Positions 1-11,749 of a stretch of DNA of 64,000 bases are shown here, in pieces. The DNA is from Voacanga thouarsii (Eukaryota; Streptophyta; Magnoliopsida; Gentianales; Apocynaceae): contig JANUWF010001179.1 in assembly GCA_026120185.1 (NCBI GenBank), positions 1,281,501 through 1,345,500 of the forward strand, given 5' to 3'. The notes below the pieces were generated by a model. The model saw only the letters and a program-made list of their open reading frames with translations. It was not told where the DNA came from and searched no databases. Made by a program: the position numbers and the translations under genes. The first letter of the stretch is position 1; each line of letters starts with the position of its first letter.

Positions 1-1453
1 TATGAGTAAGCGTACTCATCATTAAGCATAGCATAGGGTTTAAAACGAGTATCGATCATCAAGGAACAAGTATGCAGTAATCATTTTTCTTTCATTATTT
101 AATTGACTCAATAAAGTGAAAAAGAATAAAAAATAAAATAAAATAAAATAAAAGAATATATACATGTTAATGATGGAGAATTATGTAACTCAAACCATTA
201 TTTTGACAAACATGACCTTAAAGTATCTAATCATTATCAGAACTAATCATTCTCTTGGCATCATGAAGGATTGAGATAGATTCACTTCTTTTCCAATCCA
301 TGAAATCACTATCTTATAAACAAATTAGCATCACATATCTTGTCTCAACTAATTCACCCAAAAGATGCATTAAACAAAATCATTGATTAAATCCCCATAT
401 CCTGGCAACTTTAAAATATAAAATTAACCAATGAATCCATATCCTGGCAAACATCAATTAACCTTCAATTACCCAGTTCTTAGCAATTAATCCCTTTTCC
501 AAGCAAGTTAATAGACAACAAATATGAAATTAATGAATTGAGACCACCATCAACCTCTTTTTCAAGCAAGTTAATAGAAAAAAATAACAAATTAATCCCG
601 TAATCAGCATAAGTAATTAAATACCAAGAATAGCAATCAATTAATCAAAAGATCAAAGTAACTCTAAAAATCATGAATACCGAAAACAATATCAAATTAC
701 AATAAAACAATTAATACATCATTGTTCAAGAAAATAAAACAAAGTTAAAAGAAAGCACTCATAGACAAGCCTCATTCTTCTTCCTTCGTAGACTCTCTTG
801 TACAATCTTCCTTGATTTGATGAATTCCTCCTTGATTTGAGTGATTTTATGTTTTGCTCATCGAATTCATACATTTGACTTGTGTTTTTCCTCTATTTAT
901 AGGCTTTAGAAGTGCCTAAATTCGTCCCTCTAGGGTTCTAGCCGAATAGAAGTAGGAAAATACCAAAACTCTAAAAATTGCCAAAAACGTGCATGAAAAT
1001 TAAGGCACCGCCTCTGTACCAGTGCACAGTCGGCGCCACCTGTCCTGCCTAGGGCCGACACCGGTTGAATTCTGTCTCTCTGTCCGTTGCCGATTTTTTT
1101 CGATTTTCGTGCCAAGTTCTTCCACATCGCAGCCAGTGCTGCCTCTAGGCTCCCAACCGGTGGCGGTTGTGTTCTGTTCAGCTTCTATTTTGCCGATTTT
1201 TTATTGCCTCAAAGTGCATGCTAGAAACACATGGTCGGCACCGCCTGTCCTGTCTTGTCCTGGCCAGCGCCGCCTTTAGTCTGTTTAGCGACGATTTTGT
1301 CTTTTTTTACCCCTAAAATCTGAAATAATGTACAAAATACCTTTCCAAGGATAAAATCTCAAATATGAAGGAATATAACCAGTTATTGCACAAAATGTAT
1401 CATAAAATGACCTCAAATAACTAGGAAATATATGACTAATTTAGGCCCTATCA
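1..1453 (-). mobile_element. Ty3/gypsy LTR G1 (Athila-like), left end outside window
   Basis: Closely resembles the LTRs at 11750-13311, 15036-16566 and 55821-57269. Read on the minus strand it begins TGATAGGGCC at 1453. Its 3' terminus lies left of base 1, so it could be a solo LTR or the 5' LTR of an element outside the window. It carries the family's TATA box and, around 1016-1280, the GC-rich module described in the findings. The copia A integrase resumes immediately at 1454, which makes 1454-1458 (GCTAG) one copy of the target duplication. Confidence 0.85.
893..901 (-). promoter_or_regulatory. TATA box of LTR G1
   Basis: TATAAATAG on the minus strand. The same element recurs at the matching place in G3 (15584-15592) and G4 (56816-56824), so it is the likely core promoter of this LTR family. 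Transcription would run leftwards. Confidence 0.6.
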
Positions 1454-3901
1454 GCTAGATAGTTTAGAACTTATACATACAGATGTATATGACCCAATGT
1501 CGATATAAGTAAGAGGTGGTTATCAATACTTCATAGCCGTTATCAATCACTATTCTCAATATGAGTATTTGTATTTAATGAAATACAAATCTGAAACCTT
1601 TGAAGTTCAAAGAATTCAGAAATGGAGTAGAGAAACAACTTGGTAGAAGAATTAGAATTCTAATATCTAATTAAGAAGAAGAATATTTAAGCTAAGAGTT
1701 TCAAAGTTATCTTAAAGATAATAAAATATTAATCATAGTGGACTCCTTTATACACGCCACAGCATAATAGTATGTCTGAAAGAAGGAATTGGACTTTACT
1801 TGATATGGTTCGAACTATGATGACTTTTACAAATTTACCCAAGTCCTTTTGGGGATTTGCACTGGAAATTGCTATTTATATCTTAAACAAAGTTCCATAA
1901 AAATGATTGACATTGCCTTATATGAGTTATTTTATGGTAAAAGACCAAAATAACTCATCTAAGAATTTGGGGATATCCTAATTATGCGAAGAGGATAACA
2001 ATATCAGATAAATTCGAAAGTAAGTCTAATAAATGTTTATTGTTTTGATATCCAAAAGAGTCATATAAATATTTCTTTTATTTTTCTTCAAAAAATAAAG
2101 TGTTTGTTTCAAACATGCTATCTTCTTAGAGAATGAGATCATGCTTTAAGGAGGTAGTTTGAGTAAAATTGAACTTAGTGAAGTTTAAGAAGAACAAACA
2201 GGAGTTAATCAACCAACTAATCCTGAATCTATTGACAGAATAGATAAACCTTCATATACACAAGAACCTCAAAAATTAAGTAGGATATATGTAGCACTTG
2301 AGAGATACAAATTTCTCATTAGTAACCATAATGACATATTATTCATAGAAGAAGATGAAGCTACTATATATGAGAAAGTTCTAAAAAGTTCAGAATTTGA
2401 AAAATAGCTAGAAGCAATAAAGTCAGAAATGGATTCCATGTATGACAACAAAGTTTGGATTTTGGTTGATCTACTTGAAAGAATCAAACCCATACGGCGC
2501 AAGTGAATATTCAAGAAGAAAATCAATATGGATGGTACAGTTATTACCTATAAGACACGACTAATTGCTAAAAGATATCATCAACAATAAGGTATTAGTT
2601 ACGATAAAACCTTTTCACCTGTAGTAATGCTGAAATCTATTAGAATACTCATAACACTTTCCCTTATTATGATTATGAAATTTGTGAAAACAGCTTTCCT
2701 TAATGAAAATCTGATTGAGGATTGTACATAACACAACTTGAGGGTTTCACATTTAAAGATGATGCTAAAATGTACAAGTTGTAAAGGTCTATTTATGGAC
2801 TAAAACAAGTCTCTAGGAATTGAAATATTAGTTTTGATGAACTAATTAAAGAATTTGGTTTCAAACAAAACATGGATGAACCTTGCGTGTATAAAAAGGT
2901 TACTGGTAGTGCAGCTATTTTCTTATTGCTATATATAGATAACATATTACTAATAAGAAATGATGTCTGAACTCTTCAATCAGTTAAAGTATGGTTATCA
3001 AAGAATTTCTCCATGAAAGACCTTAGAGATGCAACTTATATTCTGGGGATAAGGATCTATAGAGATATATCGAAACAGTTACTTTGTCTTTCACAGTCTA
3101 TATATATAAATAAAATGCTAAAAAAGTTTAGTATAGATCAATCCAGAAGAGGATTTTTACCCATGACCCATAGGTTAAACCTCTAAAAAATAATGTGTCC
3201 TTAGATACAAGATTAAGGGGATCATATGAATAGAATACCATATGCTTTGGTTATTAGATCTGTCATGTATTCTATGATATATACTAGACTCGATATATCA
3301 TGTGCTCTTTGTATGACGAGCAGATACCAATCTGACTTTAGAGAAGATCATTGGGTGACTGTAAAGAATATTCTTAATTACCTAAGAAGGACAAATGATA
3401 TGCTCTTAGGGTATACTGATGCCAATTTCTAATCTAATAAGGATATTGTAAATTATAATCACGCAACGTGTTCATTTTAGGCAGAGGGGCAGTTAGTTAA
3501 AAAAAGTTTCAAACAAGACACTATTGCAGATTTGACTACAAAAGCTGAGTACATAATGGCCTCTAAAGCAACTAAAGAGGCAGTTCGGATCAAGAAATTC
3601 ATTATTGAATTAGGAGTGATACCTAACATTGTTGGTCTAATACCTTTGTATTGTGACAACAACGGAACCATTGTGCAAGCAAATGAATTACAGTCTTATC
3701 AACGATCTAAGTATATACTTAGACACTACCATTTGATACGAGAGATCTTTGATAGGAAAGATATAAAGATAGAAAGAGGACCCACTAATCAGAACATAGC
3801 TAATCTGCTTACTAAGGTATTACCCCTAAAGAAACGTGATGGTTATGTATAGTTATTTGATATTCGATATATGAATGATTGGCCCAAGTGCAAGTGGGAG
3901 A
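1454..3901 (+). pseudogene. Ty1/copia element A: integrase to RNase H remnant
   Basis: Second half of a copia polyprotein, readable only by switching frames around many stops and indels. It aligns base for base with element B: integrase core about 1466-2010, the region before RT with RT start about 2220-2680, RT body to about 3190, RNase H and C-terminus about 3230-3850. The RNase H part keeps CDNNGTIVQANE and the following YLIREI-like segment. Unlike B, A keeps the DNA for the RT palm, although it no longer reads through. The N-terminal gag and protease part is missing because LTR G1 interrupts the integrase at 1453. The polypurine tract AAGTGGGAG lies at 3892-3900. It belongs to the Tork/Angela-like side of Ty1/copia and is not functional. 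Confidence 0.85.
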
Positions 3902-4224
3902 TTTAGTATTATGGCCTAAAGTCAATCAATTTATGATGTATTTTGCACACATTAAGTAAAAAAATTCTTTATCTTATAGTTTCCAAATGTTATTTCATAT
4001 ATATATAAAACTAATAAATAAAGTCTCAAGTACAACACACAGTATTAAAAAAATTATGATGTAAGATTCCTACTACACTATTTAGTGTTTGTGCTAAAAT
4101 TATCTCTAGTCATAGTATTAATGAGACGGGACATTATTAATGCGCAAAAATTAGTACATATTATATTTCTTGATCTAATCAAGCAGCTGTTCTCACATCT
4201 ATAGGTATAGGAATAATTAAAACT
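3902..4224 (+). repeat. 3' LTR of copia A, left part
   Basis: Diverged version of the LTR of element B. The runs from 4021 (AAGTCTC...TACAACAC) to 4190 (AATCAAGCAG...TTCTCA) match B's LTR at about 4352-4520. It stops at 4224, where the 5' LTR of element B begins, so B inserted into this LTR. The terminal TG has decayed to TT. Confidence 0.75.
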
Positions 4225-5947
4225 TGTTAGTTTTGTACCTTAGAGGCAATCACTTGTACATTGTATATGGCACAATTTATTTTAATAAAAGGTATTATTT
4301 ATCTTACAGTTTCTTTTATTTACTTTTAAGTAATATAACTGTTGGATAAAGTCCCTAGTACAACACTGTGTTAAGAAAATCATGATATGAGATTCCTACT
4401 ACACTGTAAGGTGTTAGTACTTAAATAGTCCCTAGTTGTAGTATTAATGAGTCAGGACATCATTAAGCGTTAAGACTAGAATGTGTTAGACTTTTTGATT
4501 TGATCAGGCGGTGGTTCTCGTATCCATGAGTATTGAGATACTCAAAGTTAACACATGGATGCTTGTTAATGGAACAAGATCATTGGATGACCTAACTTTA
4601 AGATAATCACATGGATAACTATTTAGTGCCAGTGATATAATCTCAATATAGCAAACATGCAAATATCCTTAGACTTGAGATCTCCAAGATACTTTGTTTG
4701 CTGAGTATTGTACTTTGATTCCAATCTCTAGACCTCGATCGAGGGTCACTTATAGGATGAATATTGAGTACATTGTGAGGTAAATGAAAGTAGTTAAGAG
4801 GGTCAATAAAGGATTCACCACTCCTAATAATAGGGGCGAATATCTCACGGCTACTTGTAGGAATTACTACTCGAGAAGTCCTTGGCCAAGGCGATTGTGT
4901 ATTGGAAATAGTTCTAATTGATACACATCTAGAGTAGTGGGTTCCTGGTACAAGTACTATTGTATTCGGGCCAGAATTAATTCTAGAAGGAGTTGGCACT
5001 AATTCTGTACTCCAAACCGAATGAGATATTGTATGGTGAAAGGAGTTAATTGCACTATAGTTTGTTATTAAAGGGTTCATGTCAAGCCACTTGACTTCCT
5101 AGACTCTTAGGTGGTCATGATGTGTTGCTAGATACCGTTCATGATATGGGAATATGCGTTTATTAATTGATGAATTAATAAACCAATCATGATTAGAATT
5201 AATAGGATTAATTCTAATTAATTATTGATTATTAATCTCAAAGACGTTTGGATTAGTTCACGTTCTCTACCAATTAACTGGGAAACCTAATAGGTCACAT
5301 ACAATAGAGGATTATATACTCAAGATGTTATTTGATAACATAGTGGGGTTAATTGTGAGAAAGAGAAATTGTTGTGGTCAAATGATAATTAGTTATAATT
5401 AATGGTCTAAATTGTAATTGTGAGAACTTGATGTTTCCAATTACAATTTGGGAATTCTAACTGTTTTAGAATTCTAAGATTGGAGTATATTTGGAGTAGG
5501 ATTTTTCGTGTGATATAGAGATACACTTGAAACCCTAGTTGATTTTGTGTAAGACACGAAAATAATTCCAAACTCTAAGGCACATGATTTCTCTCTTCTC
5601 TTTCTCTCACGATTGTTCTTGAGAAACTCTAGCCACCATCTTTTTCTGCTAGCACAAAAAATTTTGGTGCTTGAGTATTCCTCTATGCGAATTACTGTTA
5701 GAGATAACACACACTGTGATTATAGTGGTTAGACGTTCAACTCTCGTGGAGTTTGATCAAGAGGATTGCTGGATCGCACATCGACTTGAAGAAGAAATTT
5801 TTGTTCTTCAGACGATCAAAGAAAGGTAAAAGATGTTACCTTTGTTATCTTTATATCTTGTTTTCCACACATATGCGGGTCCTGGGATGGTATCTCATTT
5901 TATTCTTCCGCTGCACTGTATAGGATACGAGCCTGAGATACCCAACA
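4225..5947 (+). repeat. 5' LTR of copia B
   Basis: Begins TGTTAGTTTTGTACC and ends CCCAACA directly before the primer-binding site. It matches the truncated 3' LTR at 10953-11749, including the conserved stretch ACCTTAGAGGCAATCA / CCCTAGAGGCAATCA near the start. The length is 1723 bases. The start resembles LTR starts of Angela/BARE-type copia elements (family knowledge). Confidence 0.9.
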
Positions 5948-5948
5948 G

Positions 5949-5960
5949 TGGTATCAGAGA
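5949..5960 (+). other. Primer-binding site of copia B (initiator tRNA-Met)
   Basis: TGGTATCAGAGA, one base different from the usual TGGTATCAGAGC that pairs with the 3' end of initiator tRNA-Met. It starts two bases after the LTR end. Confidence 0.85.
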
Positions 5961-7763
5961 CATGCTATGTGTGGTTTACGGACATTGTTTTGGCATGAAA
6001 AACTGTTTTCATGTATTCGTGTTTATCTTTGTTTACTGTGAAAATTGTTTTCATTCGAGTCGAAATTGTTTTGAGCATTATGGGTTGGGTCTGTAGCACA
6101 ATATGATTGTGTAAAAGTCACAGCATATTTCGAAAGATGCTTTCTTTAGGTGCTGAGAATTTTCTATAGAAAAATGTTTTCTTGCAACATGGTTGTAGCC
6201 TTTCGTTTCATCTTAATTTTCTATTTTGGTTTTGTTTAAAATAACAAATTGGTTGTTGTTTTGAGCTTCAAAATAAAAAATACTGCTGAGAATTGTTCCC
6301 ACTAAAAATTTGTAGAAAAAAAAGCATCAGAAATTGTTTCTGGAAATTTTTCTAAAATTGCCGCCATTATTCCCGACTACAGCCGGCGCCGGTTCCGTGC
6401 TGTTTCGCGAACATCCGAAAATTGTTTCTAGAAAGTTTTTTCTTTAAAAATCAGAACACAGCCGACGCTGGCGCTGGCTCTGGCTTCCAAACCGGTGTCG
6501 GTTCTGCTCTGTTTTGCATGTTCCAACTATTTAAAAAAAAAAATTTTTGGAATAGAATTTTAAAAGGGAAAAATCTCATTTGATGAGAGACAGGACCCAA
6601 AAGCATTTTCTCAAAATTAGTTTTGAGACAAATAATTTTATTTTTCAAAATAATGATTTTAAAAATGTAAAATTAGTGTATTTTTTTTTAAATGGTGATT
6701 TTATAATTTGTTTTATTTTTCCAAAATAGTGATTTTGAAATAATAAAAGTATATGTTTATTTTGTTTAAGCATAGTTAATGGCATGGTGGATGGTTATGG
6801 ACTAAAACCGATTATATCTGTTCATGCATTTTACAGTTTTGATTTTTTTTTTTATGAAATAGGGCTTGCGTGTCCTGCCTTCTTTAGAATTCTTATGTAA
6901 TTCTCTTCTCATCTAACTCCCCTCGAATGTAACTCAAGGTTTTCTCTCTTTAGGAAATTATGTAATTAGTTTAGATAAGTTAGATAAGAGTAGAATTATT
7001 TTATTTTGGAGATGGCAATCAAAACAAGGTGAGAAGGTAAGACCTCCTACTTAAATCATGCATGAACACATAGGGTTAACTATATTAATTTATTTTATGG
7101 CTCAAAAAAATTAATTTAGGGTAAAGTCCATAACCATACCACGTAATCGCTTTATTACTATGATTATCAATTATGTGATTTATTGATTTTTATGCATGTC
7201 ATTCAATGAAATCACTAAAGGGAACAAATCTCTCAATTAATATTAAACCTATTTCATTTCGTTAATATAGTAAGAACGAGAGTCCTTTTTCGAGACCAGG
7301 TTATTGGGCAAACCCAAGCCTACTTGACATCGGGCATGTTCAAGCTATGAAATTAAATTTCTGATTAATGGGTCGGGTTTAACTAAATTCTTTATCTTGG
7401 CTGGGCAAACTCAAGCATAAAGAAATTTAGAGGAAAAGTTGGGGTAGCCCAAAAGGCTTTAAGATTAAAAGCTGTTAATCACCCAATGATCCAGTAGTTA
7501 CATACGATGTAATTGGTATTGAATACCTACCAATGAATTCAAGGGTGACTTGTTGGGCAAACCTAAGGTTATTCTTGAGGAATTTGGATATCGGTCCACT
7601 AGAAAAGCTTCCAACGGGCTTTTCCGAATCAGTAGTTGGGGCTATTGGTTTGAGTAAAATAGTGGAGTAAAAATGCGTTTAATTAAAGTCCTAATTATTT
7701 GCATATCAAGTGCATATACAAGTAGCTAATGCTCTCTATCTTTACATCTAGGTCACTTGCATC
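5961..7763 (+). other. 5' leader of copia B, non-coding
   Basis: About 1.8 kb between the primer site and gag. It contains the GC-rich module at 6361-6510, a short AT-rich repeat (AATNNTGATTTT) at about 6640-6750, and three spaced copies of a motif close to TTGGGCAAACCCAAG at about 7304, 7400 and 7553. I see no reading frame that looks coding. Confidence 0.6.
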
Positions 7764-8572
7764 ATGTCTACAAACTTAAACCTACGTAGCATCTTGAAAA
7801 CTAACAAGTTAACCGAATCAAACTATCTCGGCTGGTATAGAAATTTGAGAATCGTTCTCAAATAAAAAAAGTTGCTCTATGTGCTAGATGCTTCTATTTC
7901 GCCACCACTAGCTCAAAATGCTCATACTGATGAGCATGCTGTCCATAAGAGGCATAAAGAGGATAGTGGTACAGCATCATGTATTATTCTGGCATCCATG
8001 ACTCCCGAGTTGCAAAAACAGCACGAGCATATGGATGCTCAATTGATTATACTACCTCGAGAGTTGTTTAATGCCCAAGCCAGAACTGAGAGATACGAGA
8101 TCTCGAAGCAACTATTCCGTTGCAAAATGGCAGAGGGTTCTTTTATGGCCACTCATGGGTTGAAGATGCTGGGCTTGATAGAGAAGCTTGGATCTCTCAG
8201 GTTTGCAATGGATCATGACTTAAGTGTTGATTTAATTTTACAGTCTTTGCCTAATAGTTTCTCACAATTTGTGATTAACTATCTGTGATTAACTATTAGA
8301 TGAACAAGATTGAGTCCACCATTCCTGAGTTGATCAATCTTTTCAAAATTGCGGAGTCCTCCATGAAGAAGGATTCCAATACAGTTTTAATGGTAGAATC
8401 TTCCTCTTCTAAGAAGAAAGTTCAAAAGAAAAAGAAGAAGGCTTCCATGAAGCCCAAAGGTGGTGTGAACAAGAAGGACGCAGCTACCAAGGGCCCATGC
8501 CATCATTGTGGGAAAATGGGCCACTGGAGGCACAACTGCAAAGCCAACTTGGAGACTATTAAGGACAAGAAG
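7764..8572 (+). pseudogene. gag: Copia B gag (nucleocapsid), broken
   Basis: Starts at ATG 7764 (MSTNLNLRSILKTNKL...), the usual start of this copia gag. A TAA at 7863-7865 interrupts codon 34; the frame then runs to 8288. A tandem 14-bp duplication (8270-8283 and 8284-8297) shifts the frame, and the rest reads from about 8300. A CCHC zinc knuckle, CHHCGKMGHWRHNC, follows a lysine-rich stretch and marks the RNA-binding nucleocapsid part. The expected particle protein would be about 270 residues. The frame ends at TAG 8573-8575. Confidence 0.85.
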
Positions 8573-8614
8573 TAGAAGGAAAAGTTTACAAGCACTTCTA
8601 CTTTTACTCCGGGT

Positions 8615-8899
8615 ATGTTTATGATTGAGATAAATACTGTCTTTAGAAATAAGATATGGATATTAGATACCGGATGTGGATCTCATTTTTGCAATAACTT
8701 GCTGGGACTAAAGAGTAGTAGAAGGCTAGAGAAATGCGATGTTGACCTACGTACTGTAAATGGGGCAAAGGTTGCTGCACTTGCTGTGGGAACATACGAG
8801 TTGAACCTGCCTGGGATTAAATCTAGAACTGTAAAACTATTATTTTGTACCAGTTTTAATGAAAAATATTATTTCAATTGCGTGTTTAGACTTATATAG
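8615..8899 (+). pseudogene. Copia B aspartic protease remnant
   Basis: Carries the active-site triad in WILDTGCGSHFC (DTG codons 8666-8674), followed by the LRTVNGAKV and GTYELNLPG stretches typical of copia proteases. In an intact element this domain cuts the Gag-Pol polyprotein. The frame is lost from about 8900, where the linker to integrase (8900-9070) is shifted several times. Confidence 0.8.
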
Positions 8900-9069
8900 A
8901 TTTCATTTGATATTTAAGAATAAATGATGTTCTTTTTCATTCAATGATATTCATTATGGTTCAGCAACTCTGGTTAATGGTTTATATGTTCTAGACTTGG
9001 ATAATCCAGTTCTCAATATAAACAATAAGAAACTCAAAATGGATAACTCTAACACCTCTTACTTATAGC

Positions 9070-9745
9070 ATTGTCGTTTGGGCCATGTAAATGAAAATCA
9101 TGTTTCTAAGTTATACAAGCTTGGTGACTTAGGGTCATTTGATTATGAATCATATGGCACATGCGAATTTTGTTTAATAGGCAAAGTGACTAAAACTCTT
9201 TTTTTAGGAAAAGGAGAACGGGCCAAGGAGTTATTAGAACTCATACATTCTGATATATGTGACCCAATGTTAATACAAGCAAGAGGAGGTTATAACTATT
9301 TTATAACCTTTATCGATAATTTCTCACGATACGGGTATTTGTATTTAATGAAATACAAATTTGAGGCCTTTGAAAGGTTCAAAGACTTCAAGAATGAAAT
9401 AGAGAATCAACTTGATAAAAGTATTAAGACTCTAAGATCTGATCGAGGAGGAGAATAGTTGAGCCAAGAGTTCCTGAGTTAACTTAGAGATAATGGGATA
9501 TTATCTCAATGGACTCCACCACATACACCTCAACATAACGGTGTATCTGAGAGAATGAATCGAACCCTTCTAGACATGGTACAGACCATGATGTCTTCTA
9601 CAGACCTACTAAAATTATTTTGGGGGCATGCACTAGAAACTTCTATTTATATATTAAATAGAGTTTCCACACAAATGGTTGATTCTACCCTATTTGAGAT
9701 GTTCTATGGTAAGAAACCAAAGTTATCTCACTTGAGAGTATAGGG
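9070..9745 (+). pseudogene. Copia B integrase
   Basis: Zinc-binding part HCRLGHVNENH...CEFC at about 9070-9175, then the catalytic core. The first Asp is in HSDICDP (about 9245), the second in RSDRGGE (about 9440), and the Glu in NGVSERMNR (about 9540). TAG stops at 9458 and 9743 and one after FLS interrupt it. All three catalytic residues of the DDE triad can still be read. The enzyme would insert the cDNA into the genome; this copy cannot make it. Confidence 0.85.
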
Positions 9746-10440
9746 TTGTCCTGCCTTTGTCAAAGGCCACAGTCAGACAAACTTGATAGTAAGTCTGACA
9801 AGTATTTATTTGTGGGATATCTGAAAGAATCTTTCGGATATTATTTCTACCTCTCTTCCGAACATAAATTGTTTGTTTCGAAGCATACCATCTTCTTAGA
9901 GAAGGAACACATGCTCAAAAGGGACAGTGGGAGTAAGATTGAACATAGAAAGTTCATGAAGATCAAACAAACGAGGATCAATTGTCTAACCCCACATCTA
10001 TTGAGAGAATAGATGAACTTTCTAATACACAAGAACCTCGTAGATCTAGTAGGATACGTGTGGCACCTGAGAGATATGGATTTCTCATTAGTTACCACAA
10101 TGACATATTACTCATAGATGAAGATGAGCCTACTACCTATAAGGATATTTTGAACAGTTCAGAATTTGGCAAATGGCTTGAGGCCATGAAGTCAAAGATG
10201 GATTCCATGTACAAAAACCAAGTATGGACTTTGGTTGATCCATCCAAAGAAATTAAACTTATTGGGTGCAAGTGGATTTTCAAGAAGAAAACGGACATGG
10301 ATGGTAACTTAGTTACCTATAAAGCGCGTCTAGTGGCCAAGGGTTATCGTCAATAATTTGGTATTGACTATGATGAAACCTTCTCGCTAGTAACCATGTT
10401 AAAATTCATCAGGATACTCCTAGCCACTAGTATATGGAGA
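9746..10440 (+). pseudogene. Copia B integrase C-terminus and RT N-terminal part
   Basis: The integrase tail (about 9746-9910, with a frame change) is followed by the linker and by RT from about 10000. QEPRRSSRIRVAPERYGF and WLEAMKSKMDSMYKNQVW are the standard lead-in to copia RT, then IGCKWIFKKK and YKARLVAKGYRQ. The next codon is TAA (10354-10356). At about 10440 the sequence jumps to RNase H: compared with A about 0.75 kb is gone, including the region of the catalytic YVDD. Confidence 0.85.
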
Positions 10441-10465
10441 AGGTGATTTGAAAATAAACGAATAA

Positions 10466-10863
10466 ACTGATGCCAATTTTCAATCTGACAAAGATAATTT
10501 CAAATCACAATCCGGCTATGTGTTTACATTGTGCAGAGGGGCAATAAGTTGGAAAAGTTCCAAACAAGAGACTATTGCCAACTTTACGACAGAAACTGAG
10601 TACATAGCTGCTTCTGAAGCAGCCAAGGAGGCTGTTTGGATCAAGAAGTTTGTGACGAAATTGGGTGTGGTTCCTAGTGTTGTTGGTTCAATAACTTTGT
10701 ATTGTGACAACAACGGAGCCATTACACAAGCAAAGGAGCCACGGTCTCACCAACAATCCAAACACGTACTGCGACGCTATCATCTGATCCGGGAGATCAT
10801 AGATAGGAATGATGTAAAGATAGAGAGAGTTCCCATGGATGAGAACATAGCTAACCGCTTATA
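10466..10863 (+). pseudogene. Copia B RNase H and Pol C-terminus
   Basis: Begins TDANF (first acidic residue), continues with GYVFTLCRGAISWKSSKQE, then TETEYIAASEAAKEAVW with a conserved Glu, and LYCDNNGAITQAKEPRSH with a conserved Asp. A stop follows at about 10861. RNase H removes the RNA template during reverse transcription. It is joined to a deleted RT, so it is non-functional. It ends about 80 bases before the polypurine tract. Confidence 0.85.
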
Positions 10864-10952
10864 GAAGTACCATCCTAAAAGAAACATGATTGTCATGTTG
10901 AGTCATTCGGTATTAGATACATGAATGATTGGCTCTAGTGCAAGTGGGAGTT

Positions 10953-11749
10953 TGTTAGTGTTGTGCCCTAGAGGCAATCATTTGTACATCGTATATGACA
11001 CATTTTATTTTAATAAAAGGTATTATTTATCTTACAGTTTCTTTTGTTTACTTTAAGTAATATAACTGTTCGATAAAGTCCCTAGTACAACACTGTGTTA
11101 AGAAAATTATGATAGAGATCATGATATGAGATTCCTACTACACTGTATAGTGTTAGTACTTAAATAGTCCCTAGTCATAATATTAATGAGATAGGACATC
11201 ATTAATGCGTTAAGACTAGCATGTGTTAGAATTCCTGATTTGATCAGGCGGTGGTTCTCATATTCGTGAGTATTGAGATACTCAAAGTTAACACATGAAT
11301 GCTTATAATGGAACAAGTTCATTGGATGATCTAGCTTTGAGATAATCACATGGATAACTATTTAGTGCTAGTGATATAATCTCAATATAAAAAACATGCA
11401 AGTATCCTTAGACTTAAATCTCCAAGGTACTTTGTTTGCTGAGTATTGTTCTTTGATTCCAATCTCTGGAGCTCGATCGAGGGCCACCTATGGGATGGAT
11501 ATTGGTTACATTGTGAGGTAAACGAAAGTAGTTGAGAGGGTCAATAAAGGATTCACCACTCCTAATAGTAGGGGCGAATATCTCATGGCCACTTGTAGGA
11601 ATTACTACTCGAGAAATCCTTAGCCAAGGTGATTGTGTATTGGAAATAGTTCTAATTAATACACATCTAGAGTAATGGGTTCCTGGTACAAGTGCTATTG
11701 TATTTGGGCCAGAATTAATTTCGGAGGGAGTTGGCACTAATTCTGTACT
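10953..11749 (+). repeat. 3' LTR of copia B, left 797 bases
   Basis: Starts TGTTAGTGTTGTGCCC after the polypurine tract AAGTGGGAG (10942-10950). It follows the 5' LTR closely until ATTCTGTACT, where Ty3 LTR G2 begins. The remaining ~0.9 kb is absent from the window. The likely target duplication copy of G2 is 11745-11749 (GTACT). Confidence 0.85.

Larger units (their letters stand above)
4225..11749 (+). mobile_element. Ty1/copia element B (Tork/Angela-like), 3' LTR truncated
   Basis: Order: 5' LTR 4225-5947, primer site 5949-5960, leader, gag 7764-8572, protease, integrase, RT start, RNase H, polypurine tract 10942-10950, 3' LTR 10953-11749. The 3' LTR is cut by Ty3 LTR G2 and never resumes. 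The element is inserted in the 3' LTR of its older relative A; the left flank is AAACT. Coding parts contain stops, a 14-bp duplication that shifts the frame in gag, and a deletion removing most of RT. It can no longer move by itself. Confidence 0.9.

Noticed and set aside
4643..5080. 145-codon minus-strand frame in the copia B 5' LTR, with a 131-codon counterpart in the 3' LTR (11414-11809)
   Set aside because: The two are copies of one LTR sequence, so similarity needs no selection. The frame is antisense to the element, has no domain, and its ends differ.
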